A stretch of 64,000 nt of DNA from Stromatinia cepivora (GCA_014898415.1 RCTD01000004.1:1487001-1551000), one strand, 5' to 3'; positions 49,479 to 63,100 are shown, counted from the stretch's first letter. Notes: generated by a model from the letters alone, not told the origin. Translations and numbers: made by a program.

Positions 49479-50317
49479 TATTGAAGATGTATTGAGGTTT
49501 CTGTATGTACGTGGAAACTTCTGATCGAGGGAAAAGAAGGGGACGAAAATATGTTGAAAGTAGCTGATATGTCTGATGGCAGATTACTTGAACCAAAGAA
49601 TAGACTTTCTACGAAGTATTTGACAGGTTGTAGATCTATATGACTGTGGAAATCCGCAAATGTCAGCATATGCCGTGTGGTAAGGCTGATGGCAGGGCCC
49701 CGGTTTAAGCTGAGTTTCTAGGACAAATCTTACCAGTGCAAGAAGTCGGAATATGTAATCGACGGTTGGTGAAAGATCATTTACAAAAGAAGGATGTGCG
49801 GAAAGTTGGAGTTCAAGAGGAATCGAGCATCGAGGGAGGGGAGGGAGGGATATGTTAAAGTATGAAGGGTAGGGCAAAGGTCGCGCGACACAACCCCTTC
49901 GTTTGTCATATGCAACGTCAAGAGGCGCGCTTTTCTGTAGAAAGGTAGGCACCCGCGCAGCAGTGGCCAGAATGAAATATTTTTGCTGTAAATTGCCTTT
50001 TCTCCTTGTGTGATTTGTCTTGCTTTGATCGAGTCAATATGACCCTTTTAGGGTTGGGAATTCGTTGGTTTTGACGCGGGAGATGCGCCTGGGGAGCAAG
50101 GGGAAAGTCGTCAGGAACGTAAAGTTTTCGGTGGATTTTTTGGTGGAGAATCGATTCGAGGGTCCGGATTGCGGTTTGTGGTAGGAAACCAGCGGTTAGT
50201 CCCTGTTCCACGACGTCGATGATCAAGGGAAAGGAAGATAAACAGGTTGCACTGTCGAAATCGATTTCCTGTTCGTTGTATGGCAGTATGGCAGTACACT
50301 TTTCAAGGTATCTTTTT

Positions 50318-50341
50318 GGGGGGGGGGGGGGGGGGGGGGGG
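50318..50341 (+). repeat. 24-nt poly(G) run
   Basis: An uninterrupted run of 24 G is visible upstream of PUF3. Its exact length may be affected by sequencing or assembly. Confidence 0.9.
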
Positions 50342-51561
50342 CGTAGGTCAAGCAGGGGGTTGTGGGGAAAGGTTTGTAATGTTGGTAGGGCAGAGAGAAC
50401 AAACGAGAGGGAATAGTCAGATAAAATAAGGTAAGGTAAGGTAAGGTATTGTATTCCCGATTCCTGTCTGGGATGAATAATAAGGTCGGAGGTTTTTTTA
50501 TATTATTTGGAGAGGGCGTGGGGGGAGGAGGGAAAAGGAATAAGGAATTTTTACAGAGAATTCAGAACAAAGTAGAGAGTTAAAAAGAATGAGAGTGAGA
50601 AGAGAAGAGCTGTAAAGATTGAAAGATTTCGTTTAAGATAGATTTATTCTTTACTCTGTAACCTTGAACCTTCTTTTTACGGAGTACTTTTATTTCTTTG
50701 GGTAATAGATCCAATTGGATAAGATTTATTTGGGTATGGGGATGAGGGAGGGGTTTTTTATTCTAAAGCTGGGACTTGTAAAGTTCGGACTAGTTGACAA
50801 TTCTGTAACTACCTAGTACCTCCCTAGACCGTGATTGATGAGAAAAAGGGAGGATTTTTGAAAGGGATCGTATTACAATACAAGTAGGGCAAAGTGGCTT
50901 TTTCTGTTGCATTTTACTTTTGCTGCAAAACTAATGATTGTTTGATTCTCTTACCTTAGAGATATATAGAGTATGTTCTTTTATATAGGCTTTTATTCTC
51001 TTATTTGTCTTATTCTTATCATCATTCATTCATTTCTTTTCCTACCTCTCTATAAATACATCAATTCCTCACATTCATATCAAATATATCATATTGACTT
51101 TTTGGTACCTGGTTTAGGGAATGACCGGCACCATCTCTCCAGTTGGAGTTTGACATATGCCATTAACTATTAACTGAGACTTCTAATGGAACCATTCTCT
51201 ACTGATCAATCAAGTCCATCGAAAATCGTATTCGGTGATGTGACTAAAGTCAAGTAAAAGTAAGTACAGTCAGTACAAGTCAGTACATACCTGCTTTTTG
51301 GCGATAATATGAAAAAAGTATCATCTACCTGTATACGGGATGCTACAACCCATTGAAGCAGCATATCTATTAGAATCAATCACCACATCAATCCAGATTG
51401 TGTTCGATGCATGCCCATCTCTTCATTTTGCATACCCCAAACAAATTAATCAGGGACCGCAAAAGCACAGACAATGGATCTATCGCCCTTGAAAGTCGTT
51501 GTATGAAATCTGATAGGAACGGAGTATTTCTTTTTTTTTGCCTTTACAGTGCTTCCTAGAA

Positions 51562-51580
51562 CCCCCCCCCCCCCCCCCCC
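51562..51580 (+). repeat. 19-nt poly(C) run
   Basis: An uninterrupted run of 19 C is visible, the mirror of the poly(G) run 1.2 kb to its left. Its length may be approximate. Confidence 0.9.
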
Positions 51581-52239
51581 AATTCCGTATTCCGTATCAT
51601 GGTAGTGTGTACAATGCCATTGGCCTATTGTGGTTATAGCGTCATTTTTTTCTTTTTAATATGCTTTTCAATGTTCAATAGCATTGATTTAGGAATCGGA
51701 AGAAGCAAAATTGTTAATTATTCAATCTTTGCAAATCAATCATTATAAGATCTTACATTTTTAAAGGGAGCGAGCAACTTCTAGGAACCGGTAGATCTCA
51801 GATATCATTGCTGTACTCGTATTCTTCATAGTATTATTACCCAACATTCCAAAGGTTTTTTGGAATGCAATCAAACGATCATATGTATCCTTATCTGTAC
51901 ATCATTCCCAATCATCTTTTTTTCATTCCTCCCTCTAATTTTGTCAATTCCCGGGGCTGATTTATTGGGGTTTCCAAGGAATGCAATTGAAAATGTCAGC
52001 TAATCATGTATTCGCCGACCGCCTCAATTTGGTCAAATCCGGCAGGAATTCATCCAATCTACAACACTCAGCACAACGCCATAAGTTATTCAGGTGGCCT
52101 ATAACCTTCCAGCAAGATATGATCTGCAAAGCTTCAGTAAGCCTCATTTATTCAGATGTATGAGGAGATATCATCAACATGAAATTATTTGAGGATTTTC
52201 ACCGACTTGAATGGGCTGCTGTATCTTCTGCAATATTCT

Positions 52240-53460
52240 TTACCACTCAATGGTGATTCACCGAGAAGAGTACATTACGCTGATGTTTCATCCGGGGAAC
52301 ACATTTGACGCCATCCCCCCGCATGAAATCGGGTGTCATCATTACTATGCGATACATAGATCCAGCTTGGGCGTTCATCCACCAGGCTATTGTTCTTTCT
52401 GATCCACTCCGTCTCAGAGAAGCAACCATTCTTGTACTCACCATCACAAATATCATGGCTCAAAATTCTTACAAAGACTCACGATGATATCAGATATCTA
52501 CTACAAGATCTATTTCCAGAAGATCAGCGGATTTGTTTCGCAATCCAACTCTAACACGCTAATGTTGCTCGAGGTCCATCAACGGGAAGTAGCATGAGTA
52601 CATAACACAGACACCAGTATATTGATAAATGTACCGTGGCACTTAATTGCTTCGCATGACAATGATTGCCAACGATGAATCTACTCGCTTGTGGCGTTCA
52701 TGGACGACGTAAGAATCCAGAATAGCATCTTTCAAGGCTTGAAGCCTTCATGTCGTCCTGCCGGGCAAGCTTCCCTATATGGGGGTCATCAACCAACGAT
52801 TAAATTTCTTATCACCAAGACTAGTGGTTCTGGGTCCTTTCTGCGGGTAGGTCGCCTTGTTGCATATTTCAAAGCTTTTCCTTTCATCATCTTGAGGAAT
52901 ATCATCAGCCACGTCGAAACAGCATTAGGTGCATCCTGCAGATCTATGTATCCCCATCCAACAAATCTGTTCCATTCAACTGGTCCTTCCGCCATGGATA
53001 CCGAAGTCGTAAGAGATCAGATATTTCATCTGCATCACCGTTTGCTGGCTTTGGGTCTGAGCAAGGAAAGAAACTTTGTGACATGGATATATTGGCGATC
53101 AGACCATGTATGGACATACAAGCACACGCTAGAAGGTCTCTAGTCTTTGGATCTGAAAAGTGACAAGTGTGCGCCACCTAGGACATACACCATAGACACT
53201 TTGTTCCTAATTTTCCTGCTTTTCTGTTGTTCACCGCTGTTTACTGAAAAGTGAGGCCAACGTCCGGGTTTCCTTGGATTTTTTGCTTCCTTTTTTCATC
53301 CGATGAGTCTGGAGGGCCTACTGAGGTTGCACTACATAGATGTGCGTCGGGAATCGAGAGCCTCGTGGGGGCACGTGACGATTCAATATCCAGGTTATCA
53401 ATCAATGACTTGCATGATTGCATGTTGTATTCATCATCAGTCACACCAAAGGACAAAACA
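52240..53460 (-). pseudogene. possible decayed coding region
   Basis: Several short minus-strand frames in different phases have protein-like composition. One is 52789-52995, containing VEWNRFVGWGYIDLQDAPNA and STWLMIFLKMMKGKA; others lie at 52944-53177 and 53241-53456. I could not join them with plausible splice sites, and the phases do not agree. No family is recognised. They may be relics of a gene or transposon, or chance frames. Confidence 0.2.
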
Positions 53461-54672
53461 TTTTGAGGCCGAGGCCTGCAAAGGCTTGTTTGTCAATAGA
53501 TATGGGTTGTTAAGAGCAACGACTTGGAGCGACGGAAAGATCTCAACTTAAGAAAATCCAGCGTTAATGGAAACGTAATACATACCGTAACCGGAAACTC
53601 TGACGTTAATGATTTCGAAGAATCGGTTCCATGATGCGGGATCCCCCGTATTTGATATACTTGGAGATATTCGATACGAAGGATTTCCTGCGGGTCGGAA
53701 TTCGGAGATCCAAGCCAATAGGATCTTCGGTCGGGTCCCCTAAAACCCTAGATCCGGAACGTCTTTAAAGTCAAAATAAAATATTAGGAAGTTTCTATGA
53801 CTATAACTAAGATTACAATGGAAATGATCGATGATTGATCGGTCAGAATAGTTGGAACATTCTACCTAGGTATCTATTTTTGTATTCCTTCAGCCTTCCA
53901 CTGTGATCATACTTTAACAATACGGAGGGTTTGAACAATCAAGATCCCAAGTTCACTTTTTGCTCCTTTATTAGTGTCAATACGGTTACGAATATTACGA
54001 AAACACCCAACGAGCATATATCGAGAATTTACACTTCTTTCTTCACCCAACTGATTTATCATCTACGCGCGCACGATTATTGAACGATGAAAAAACTTTT
54101 CCTTACAATCAGCCTCGAAGTCTGACCGCTACCTTGGAGAAACAAGCAAAGAATTTCACGGCTTTCATGGCTTCTGCACTCCGACGATATCATCCGTGCT
54201 CTCCCCAGTAATTGGTCAATTGATACGGCACAAACCCCAGGAAAAAAAGGTCAACTCGCGCCTTAGGGTTGCAGTAAGGAGGAAAACTTTCGTAATTCCA
54301 AAGCTTCCAATAAAGAACGATGAAGATGCTCATCTGCGATCTTTGAAACGTCGATTTGTTTTGGGGTTCTATCATTTAAGCATATTTCATCCAAACTGGA
54401 TAAGGGAGGTTAGATTTGGCGACAATGGAATCTCCGCTTTTGACGGGATAGAAACATCAGTCCGAATTGCTCGTCCTTTGCTCTGTCTTATGCCTGAACC
54501 TTGAATGATGTTAGTAATGCCATGGATGCAATAACTCGGATGAACGACATATCTCATAAAAGCAGATTTTGATCATGACAGAATGCAGATAAAGGTAAGT
54601 TCGGCATTATTTCACTGATTAATTACAGTAGGTACTAAGTACGAGAATACACACTGAGTTGCGTTGCAGTTG

Positions 54673-54702
54673 CATCCATCCATCCATCCATCCATCCATC
54701 CA
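54673..54702. repeat. (CATC)n tetramer microsatellite
   Basis: About seven perfect CATC units are visible. Confidence 0.9.
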
Positions 54703-56728
54703 CTGCCATTCTACAGTGCGGGAATCGGAATTTATGCATATCGCTTCACTGCATCAATGATTCGATAATCAGCAACAAGAATAACGTTATCATTAAAACC
54801 ACGCTGACAATCGAAATACACCTCTCCCCTATCAAATATCTCCAACACTTCACAAATCCATAAAGAGTAAACAATAACCGCTCACAAGCTGCTTAGATGC
54901 CCGATCTGGTAAGAAACAGGGGTCTTTCCAATAGATAACACGCCTTGAGAGTTCTATCGGCGGTTCGAGATTAAAATTTCGATAGAAGCAAAAGCATGAG
55001 ATGAGCATTATTGAAAAACATAATAATGGGCATAAAATTATCTTTGTGTGTGCTTTCTAGGATGGATTAAACTACCGGAAGTTAAGATTGTTTAAGGAGA
55101 GAATCGCCTCTAGTAATGAATGAATCTATTCTTAGAAACATTACACACTTCCTCCGTACTCACGAATCACTACAATTAGCTACAGTCTACCTAAACTTCG
55201 GAAGTTTGATTTCTCGATGGAATTCTCTAGATTTGATGAATAATTATGAATGATGGCAGTGAAAAAAAAGGCAGTGAAAAGGAACAAAAACATTTCCAGA
55301 CTCCTACTCATCCCAGGTACGGACAAAGTGGGAAAATCTCATTTTAAAATTTGTACCTGTTGTCAGGTACCATGCACGTTGATGGATTTGATTTTTTTGT
55401 TCGGTGGAGCATGGGTGGATGGGGCACATGCAACCTTAATGTTCTTAACGAGAATCATTTGATGATTTCATTGGTTGGATCAAATTTAATGTTACTTTTT
55501 GTGTCCCCTTTTCTCCATAAATGACAAATTACTCCATAGGCGCTCGATCAATCAATCAGAGATCCAGAATAGATTTCCCGACCGTTTTTGTTCAATTGGA
55601 ATTAAAAGGGTTCTAGACTAGGAACAAAATCCGCTTTATGAGTGGATGAGTTGAATGAGTGGATTAGATGAGTGGATGAGTGGAGTGGATGAGTGGAGTG
55701 GATGAGTGGATCTTTTCAAAGCAGGTACGAACTGCATCTCTGTATAAAATTGCACGGTTCAACTGACTGACTCTTTATGAAGATGAATTAGGATTGGATC
55801 GACTTTACTAATAAGGAGGGTAAAAAAGTGAATTGGTTAATTGGTATTACTATTCGTATTGGTTGGCTTTGGCTTGTTGTTCATGTCGGGTCTGCTTGCT
55901 AGTTACTGATGAAAAGAGGAAAGAACATGAGGCTTGCATTTATATTTACGCTTGCACAATTTCCCTTTTCACCTTCACCTTCATCTTCCCTTTCCCTCCT
56001 TTACTTTTTTCTACTTACCTCTACTTTTACCTCAACTTCCTATCAATTCTTCATAATATAACTTGAGGAAGTGTCGACAAACATCGAAAACGGTTCAACA
56101 AAAAAAAGACAAGACAACAAATAAACGCTCTTTCCTTCGGGATCTCCACATTCTTTTCAAACTACCTCAATATACTCATTCATTTATAGGTTTTAATCAA
56201 CTTCACTCTTTTCAGTTGATTTTAACCGTCCATTCTTTCGAAAGGTCCAGCCCAACTCGCACAGTTCTGGAAGAGATCAAAAAAAATAAATATTAGGAGA
56301 TTCAGCGAATATTACTCCAATCATTCATTACTTTGGTAGCAGTTATTGTTGCTCTTGTCTTGTTTGGAACTTCTTACTCTTTGTGTAAGTTGTTCCTCTT
56401 TGGTTATTATTATTATTGTTGCGAGGTAAATATATAGGAGATCGAGGTGTGCTACACAATGTGTTGTCGCAATTCCGAGTACCTGCACACAAATGGGGAT
56501 TCAACTTTAAAGATGGAAGACTATGAATGGCTTCAACCTATCATGATACATTGGATTTAATAACATGGACTAACATTATCATTTCTTATAGCTATAGCCA
56601 TAGTCAACGTCAATACTCTCCTCGATCTTTGCTATTGTGTTTATGACATTGATACTCAGTTACGACCCATTAAACGACAACCCGAAGCAATAATAATAAC
56701 TTCATTCATTTACATAATCATATTCAAT

Positions 56729-57304
56729 ATGGCTTCGATATCCACTCTCAAAACTAGAAGCTCATCTATTCTCAACGTCCGTGACAACTCTTCAACTACC
56801 ACCATGTCAAACTCAATGGTTAACCTTCTTGCTGCCTTGATGATCTTGGTATTCATTGGACTCCTATTGGCAGGTGCTCTATATGTTGTGCGGAAGGTTC
56901 GCCGAAACAGAGCTGTTGCTCGACAGCAATTACCTTTACATAACGAGCCACCAAGATCAAATCACCGCCGATTAACTATTACCGCTACCCCCTATAGTGG
57001 TCGCGGTTCCACCATTCATGTCTATGATGAGAAGTCATCCATGATGGACTCGGACCGTGCACCATGCTCACCTGAAGACGTTCCTGAAATTCGCATCACT
57101 TTCCCCGATGAGCATGATGAATCCACAGGACGTAAGAAACGTGGTCGCGTGGTTGTTGTTCGTGTTGGAGAAACTGGAGTTGGTCTCGAACCCTTGAAGG
57201 AGGATCAACTACCCGCTTATGAAAAGGAAACTGGAGGTACCAGATTTCAATCTATCGATATGGACCGTATCGGTGGTTTGAAGGAGAAGGAAAGCTGGTC
57301 ATAA
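56729..57304 (+). CDS. fungal single-pass membrane protein, cytosolic LPAY-type tail
   Basis: An unspliced frame of 191 aa starts at ATG 56729. The first 28 residues are Ser/Thr/Asn-rich without a cleavable signal. One membrane segment follows (MVNLLAALMILVFIGLLLAG, about residues 30-49), then a basic stop-transfer patch (RKVRRNRAVARQ). The tail includes RLTITATPYSGRGSTIHVYD, EIRITFPDEHDE, the strongly hydrophobic RVVVVRVGETGVGLEP and EDQLPAYEKE. LPAY resembles L/PPxY motifs bound by Rsp5-type ubiquitin ligases. The arrangement fits a small membrane protein with an extracellular Ser/Thr N-terminus and a cytosolic tail. I believe I have seen similar tails in other filamentous fungi but can name no function. 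A possible 5'-UTR intron ends near 56590. Confidence 0.8.
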   Translation: MASISTLKTRSSSILNVRDNSSTTTMSNSMVNLLAALMILVFIGLLLAGALYVVRKVRRNRAVARQQLPLHNEPPRSNHRRLTITATPYSGRGSTIHVYDEKSSMMDSDRAPCSPEDVPEIRITFPDEHDESTGRKKRGRVVVVRVGETGVGLEPLKEDQLPAYEKETGGTRFQSIDMDRIGGLKEKESWS

Positions 57305-58840
57305 ATTTTCCTACGACTTCGCTTTCTTTTCTTTTCATCTGGACCTACCTCACCCGAATCACATGAACATACGGAGGATCCTCATACATTCATCTTGCAT
57401 ATAAACTTCCATTCCACCTTCAGCGTTTCATCACCACGCCATGTTGTAAATGAAATCGTCTTCTTCTCGAACCCCATCCCGTTACATACCAATACCAAAA
57501 CTTTTCTCATCCAAACCGCTCATCGACAACTTCTACCTAGTACCCCAATCAACTTCATGAACGGCAAAGCAAGGTGTTATCAAGGCAGGATTCAGGGCAT
57601 TTGGCGTCGTTCATATATTTACTGCAATACCTTTCTCAATTGAAATAGTGATGGATCATTTTCTTTTGTAGGTTGGAATTGGAAGGGAAAGGAGATATTC
57701 ACACAACCTACCTACCCTCCTCAATTTTGAAGGGAGGGAGCGCAACATAAGAAACTCTTTTTTCAAACTAAAAAGATCAAGATCAAGATAATTGTACTTA
57801 ATGTATTCTACGTAATTTCTTTAAATTATGATGGCGCCTTTTTTTCAAATGGTTGTTTTTTTCTTTTCGATTTTTTCGATTTTTTTTTTTCTTTCCTTTT
57901 CATTTGTCTGCTTCTTTACACAAAAGAAGGCAGTTTACAAGTTACGGAAGCACCACCACTACGCACAGAGAGAGAAATTACTTGAAATGTCTTTTTTAAG
58001 TTTATGATGAGATTAATGAATGATCTTAATGTTTTTATTTGAATTTGGGCTGACTTGTGCTTAAATTTGTGTTTTATGGTGAATGATTCGTAAATTAAAT
58101 GGTTATGGTAGATCAGATGAGTGGAGTGGAGTTGAGTGAAGTGGAGTTGATATGAATTGAGTAAATGGTCTGGAGATCATAGGGAGACAGGAAAAAGTTT
58201 GGTTCGTCTGATGTTGTTACTATTTATATCTGCGACATATCTACGATACGAGTGTTTGGAAATGTCTTGAATGTTTTGAATGTTTTGAATATTTTATACA
58301 GGAATGGATGTCTTGGATGTTTTATGTGGGAGTGGATGTTTTGTGGTAGGAGTGGGGATGGATGTTTTATGTAGGGTTGGATTTTTATATAGTGTGAAAG
58401 AGGTAGGTCGAGATACGTGCGTCCCGATAGCACGCTGCGAGGGGAAATTGGGAATTGGAACTGATCAGATTACATTGTAGAGGCTTCAAGTAGTAAAACT
58501 AGTAGGTTTAGACAATGGTTTGGGTTGTGCATAAATAGGGTACAAAAAGACTAGTGGGAAAACGATTGATTTTTTTCAAGGAGAGGGGAGCAGAGCCCTC
58601 TCTTATATCTAACTACGAAGAGTCATGTGACCAAATGACTACGAACTAGCTACGTGTTAGGCCTTAATATCCCAACTTTCTCACAATAGGATTGGATTTT
58701 TATGTGTTTGTGGATTGGATATGGATAAGAGAGGGGAGGGGGAGAGAGGACGGATGTTTTACGTAGGAGTGGGATTTGATGTGTTTTTGCGTATGTGTTG
58801 GGTAGGAGGGAGGAGGGAGAAGAAGAAGAGGGAAAGGAAA

Positions 58841-58963
58841 AAGAGAGGAGAGGAGAGGAGAGAGGAGAGGAGAGAGGAGAGGAGAGAGGAGAGGAGAGAG
58901 GAGAGGAGAGGAGAGGAGAGGAGAGGAGAGGAGAGGAGAGGAGAGGAGAGGAGAGGAGAGGAT
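58841..58963 (+). repeat. (GGAGA)n purine microsatellite
   Basis: Pentamers of GGAGA, with AGAGAGG interruptions in the left half and a pure run in the right half. Confidence 0.95.
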
Positions 58964-58978
58964 ATGATTGGGATGGGT

Positions 58979-59030
58979 AGGAAAGGAAAGGAAAGGAAAG
59001 GAAAGGAAAGGAAAGGAAAGGAAAGGAAAG
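58979..59030 (+). repeat. (GGAAA)10 purine microsatellite
   Basis: Ten perfect pentamers, a one-base change from the adjoining GGAGA array. Confidence 0.95.
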
Positions 59031-59170
59031 TATGAGTGGAGTGTTTTTTTAGGAGGGAAGGAATGGATGATTTAATTTGATTTGATTTATAAATAGATGG
59101 ATGGATGGATTTGTAGATTGATGATGAGGTTAAGTTGGGTGAGGTAGAAGAGAGGAGGGATAGAAGGAGG

Positions 59171-59215
59171 GTGAGGTGGGTGAGGTGGGTGAGGTGGGTG
59201 AGGTGGGTGAGGTAG
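59171..59215 (+). repeat. 9-bp tandem repeat GTGAGGTGG, about 5 copies
   Basis: Four perfect copies and one diverged copy are visible. Confidence 0.9.
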
Positions 59216-59808
59216 AATGAAGTAATTTATGTATATATCTAATATATATATAATGCAGTGCGGTGTATATTCATTTATGGTGGTATTGATGATTTTACTG
59301 GGTTTTTGGTATTGGCTTTGATCTTGGTTTTGATTGATTAGTTATATATATGGATGGAGAGGGGGATCGATGAAGATACAAAGATAAAGATGAATATAAG
59401 ATTACTTTCATTATTATTTTTTCTTTTCTTTTCTTCTTCTCTATCTTCTATTTTCCATCTTCTCCTTTACATTTATTTTCCAATCTATTTGAAAAAATCT
59501 TAATTTCATTCAACGAATCCTCTATCTTTTCTTTTCTTTCCATTATCCCCTTTGTAAACTTATACCTTATAATAACCGATCAATCAATCAATCGATGCTT
59601 TTAAGCGAAAATTCAAAACTTTTTGAAGGGATAAAGGGTTGGAGAGATGAAATGGGTAGTTATGAGTAAGTGATTGGGTGATTGATTTGTGTAGGACACG
59701 ATTTGAGTATTTGAGTATTTGGTGTGTGAGGATTTGATATGTGAGGATTGAAGAGTGAGGAGTTAGAGGGGGGGACAGGGGGAAAGAATTAAAAATCTAA
59801 AGAGGCAA

Positions 59809-60021
59809 GAGTTAAGAGTTAAGAGTTAAGAGTTAAGAGTAAGAGTTAAGAGTTAAGAGTTAAGAGTAAGAGTTAAGAGTTAAGAGTTAAGAGTTAAGAG
59901 TTAAGAGTTAAGAGTTAAGAGTTAAGAGTTAAGAGTTAAGAGTTAAGAGTTAAGAGTTAAGAGTTAAGAGTTAAGAGTTAAGAGTTAAGAGTTAAGAGTT
60001 AAGAGTTAAGAGTTAAGAGTT
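59809..60021 (+). repeat. 7-bp minisatellite GAGTTAA, about 30 copies
   Basis: Tandem heptamers with two 6-bp variants (GAGTAA) near the left end; the right two-thirds is uniform, suggesting recent expansion there. Confidence 0.96.
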
Positions 60022-60038
60022 AGGAGGAGGATTGATGG

Positions 60039-60133
60039 GATGAAGATGAGGATGAAGATGAGGATGAAGATGAGGATGAAGATGAGGATGAAGATGAGGA
60101 TGAAGATGAGGATGAAGATGAGATGAGGATGAA
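60039..60133 (+). repeat. 12-bp repeat GATGAGGATGAA, about 8 copies
   Basis: Tandem copies with one shortened unit near the right end. Confidence 0.93.
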
Positions 60134-63100
60134 AATTACGGATAAGGGAAAGAAATAATGAGAAGGGGGAATGAAGTATATTTGATAGTATATATATTAG
60201 GGGTGGAATGTAAATCTTATATTTAATGATTTTGATTTAGGGTTATACTTATTTTTAAGTATTTAAGTATTCAGATATTTAGGTAAATGAAATGATTATT
60301 GGTTTTGATGGGTGTAGATGGGTAGAGATGGATGGAGATGGGTAAAAATGGATAGAGATGGGTAGAGATAAGTGGAGATAGAGATGGGTAGAGTGTATTT
60401 TTTGAATGGGATAGAAGGGATAGATAATGAGTGAGTGAGTAAATGAATAAGGAGATTGGAGTTGATAGTGGGTTGGAAGGGGGGTTTTATAATGGGGATA
60501 TGGGATTGAATGGTTGGTGGTTGAGCATTGATGATTGATGATAAAAGGGGGAGATTCTTTACACCGGATTGGGGAGTTGGATGTTGTATGATGATATCAG
60601 AACAAGAAGAGGGATATCATATCTAGGTATTTTCGGATTAGACAAGTAGAATGATGAATAAGTGGTGGGATTCTATGCTCCGAAATTGAATTGCATATCG
60701 TCTTGTGTTCTGATTTTGAGGGTTAGAATAGTGGAGGGCTAGTGAGGTGGTGAGGATCTATTTCTCGTAATTGAATGAGTGACATTATATTATAATATAA
60801 AATAATGGAAGATGAGCGATGAAAGGGTGGTGTGGTGAGATTCTATATAGTGGTATACTGGGGCAGGGAATTGGAAATTGTGTTGCAATTTTTGGGGGTT
60901 GGAATAATGAAGAATGGAAGAATGATGAGATTCTTCTATATATTGGATCCAAAATGGGAATGTTGTATTATAAGATGAGATCAAATGAATAGATTGGGGA
61001 AAGGGTGATGAGAATTTGTATATTGGGATATTGGAGTGGATATTGTGCTGGAAGATTGGAAGATTGGAGGATTGGAAGATAGATTAATAAAGGGGCAATG
61101 AAATTCTGTTCACTAGATGGAATAAAGAATTGGATCTTGTGATGTGGTGTGATGTGATATCGGGAGGTGTATATCTATTTATACTGAAAGTAGATGCTTG
61201 AAAGATGACGGATAAGATTAGAATCTAGTCCTTATACATTCCTATCCCCTACTTCAGTATCGAGAACTTACCATAGAATGGAAATTCATTCACATCATGA
61301 AGTCCTGCCGCATGAATAATTACCACTGCAAACCACTTCACACAATCGGTTCGCTAAACATTTCCTTGCTCATATGGTCCGAGGTATTAGCTCCTTCATT
61401 TCAACATCCCCGTGGATATATAAAACCGATACTCCTTGAGTAATTCCACGCTAATTTGAGATATCTTTTGTACTTCTCATCACTATAAACCTTCTTCGGG
61501 GTCAAATAATGAATGTCTACAACATAACGGATGGAATTTTGCCTTTTGCTGGACTTTCCAACACGGATGCGATCACTTCTTCATTAACTAGGGGGAAAAA
61601 AAAGAAAGTATGAGTTAAATTTAGGCTATAGTCCAAATTTCGACTGATGTTATCCCGTTTACTAGGGACATTTGTAAACTTGCTTCACAGCAGTTAGTAT
61701 TTATAAAACTTACATGTTCAACATGGGCATATCTGCACCCTCCTCCACCTCAAACCACCACACCTTCCACAGGAACCTAGCACCATCCAAATCTACACCA
61801 TGCTTCGCTTGTTCTTTCCGCGTCTCCGTGGTCAACATATCGAGAGCCTATCGAAAGAGATTCTAACGAGTAGAGTCGCGAGCATTGTAATTGTAGCATG
61901 TATGATAGGCTACAGAGCCAGCACAATCGACAGGACATAAACTGGATTATCCTCTTATCGTTTCTTGGATCTCTTTTACCCAGTATCCATCGTGTTTTGG
62001 AAGTGGCTCATAATCATGCGCAGTGGTAGGGCTTGCTAACTTAGATGCGGTCCACCTTTAGGAAAGTAATTGTTGTGAGGTGGAAGGAGAATAGGTGTTG
62101 GAAATGCCACAAGGATACTGGTGATGGGGATTATGATATGGTCGAGCTCGCGGAGAGAGCATTGCCTTGGTCGCGCGATGCATTGTTTCATTGACAAGTA
62201 TGACTGACGAGAGTGGTCAAGGCCTGAGTTTCAAATACAATGGAAGGTAAAGACAAGAATTTTATGATCAAGAGGTTCACTCGAACGGGGCGCAGGAAGT
62301 CAATCAGATCTAAGATGAATCTGCTTTTGTTAGGTGTTGACTCCCCACGTGGTTGGTTTATTCGAACTTTCGTTTCATATTTAATCTAATTCCTTATGTT
62401 CTATCTCCAGGCATTATCTATGCAACAAATTTTCCATAGGGTTTTTTCCCTCGTAATGCTGCGATCATATATCACGTGCGACGAGAACTTTTAGTATCTA
62501 GAAAGCAGCGCAGATATTTCGATGACCCTAGTAAAAGCTTGACGAGCCAATCGCCGTGACGGTGCCAAGTAACCGCAACCTCCTTTATCCATGGCTGCCA
62601 TACTGTACCACTTCATGCACGTTTGTCAAAACCAGAGAGTTGGTTGTAATTCCACTGTTGTATTACCAATTGAAGCTGTGGTATGGTTCAAAATCACTCA
62701 ATTGAGTTTACAAAGCCTTATTCATCTCATGGTCCACCTTGGCTAAATAAGATATGAATATGAAGATGAAGATTTCCCCGCTTTACTTTGACAGCCACAC
62801 CTGGCAATTGTCATTCGAAAATTGAGTTCATCACAAAGTTAACATGTCACATCGAAACATCGTTCTACCTAGAATGCAGCGGCCTCATTCTAAGTTAAGG
62901 TTTTATATGGGGATTGATGCTTTTTCCCAAGCATTGAATTCACGACCATTGGGCAAGTTGTCTGAAAGCTGGGGAATGGTTTGGGGTGTAGGATGTGAAT
63001 TCCATCGTATCAATATCATCAAAAGATCTATATTGATGGAAAGAGGAAGAGCGTGGGAATTTATCGATATAATGGTTACTAGGTTGCGAGGAATAAATGA

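Larger units (their letters stand above)
49479..56728. other. 7.2-kb gene-poor spacer between divergent PUF3 and the membrane-protein gene
   Basis: No supported gene is seen. The first 0.5-1 kb is probably the PUF3 promoter and leader. The stretch includes a 24-nt G run, a 19-nt C run, a CATC tetramer array and possible coding relics at 52.2-53.5 kb. Confidence 0.55.

Noticed and set aside
52691..53143. 150-codon plus-strand open frame
   Set aside because: It begins without ATG context, has no recognisable motif, and the opposite strand has equally coding-like pieces.
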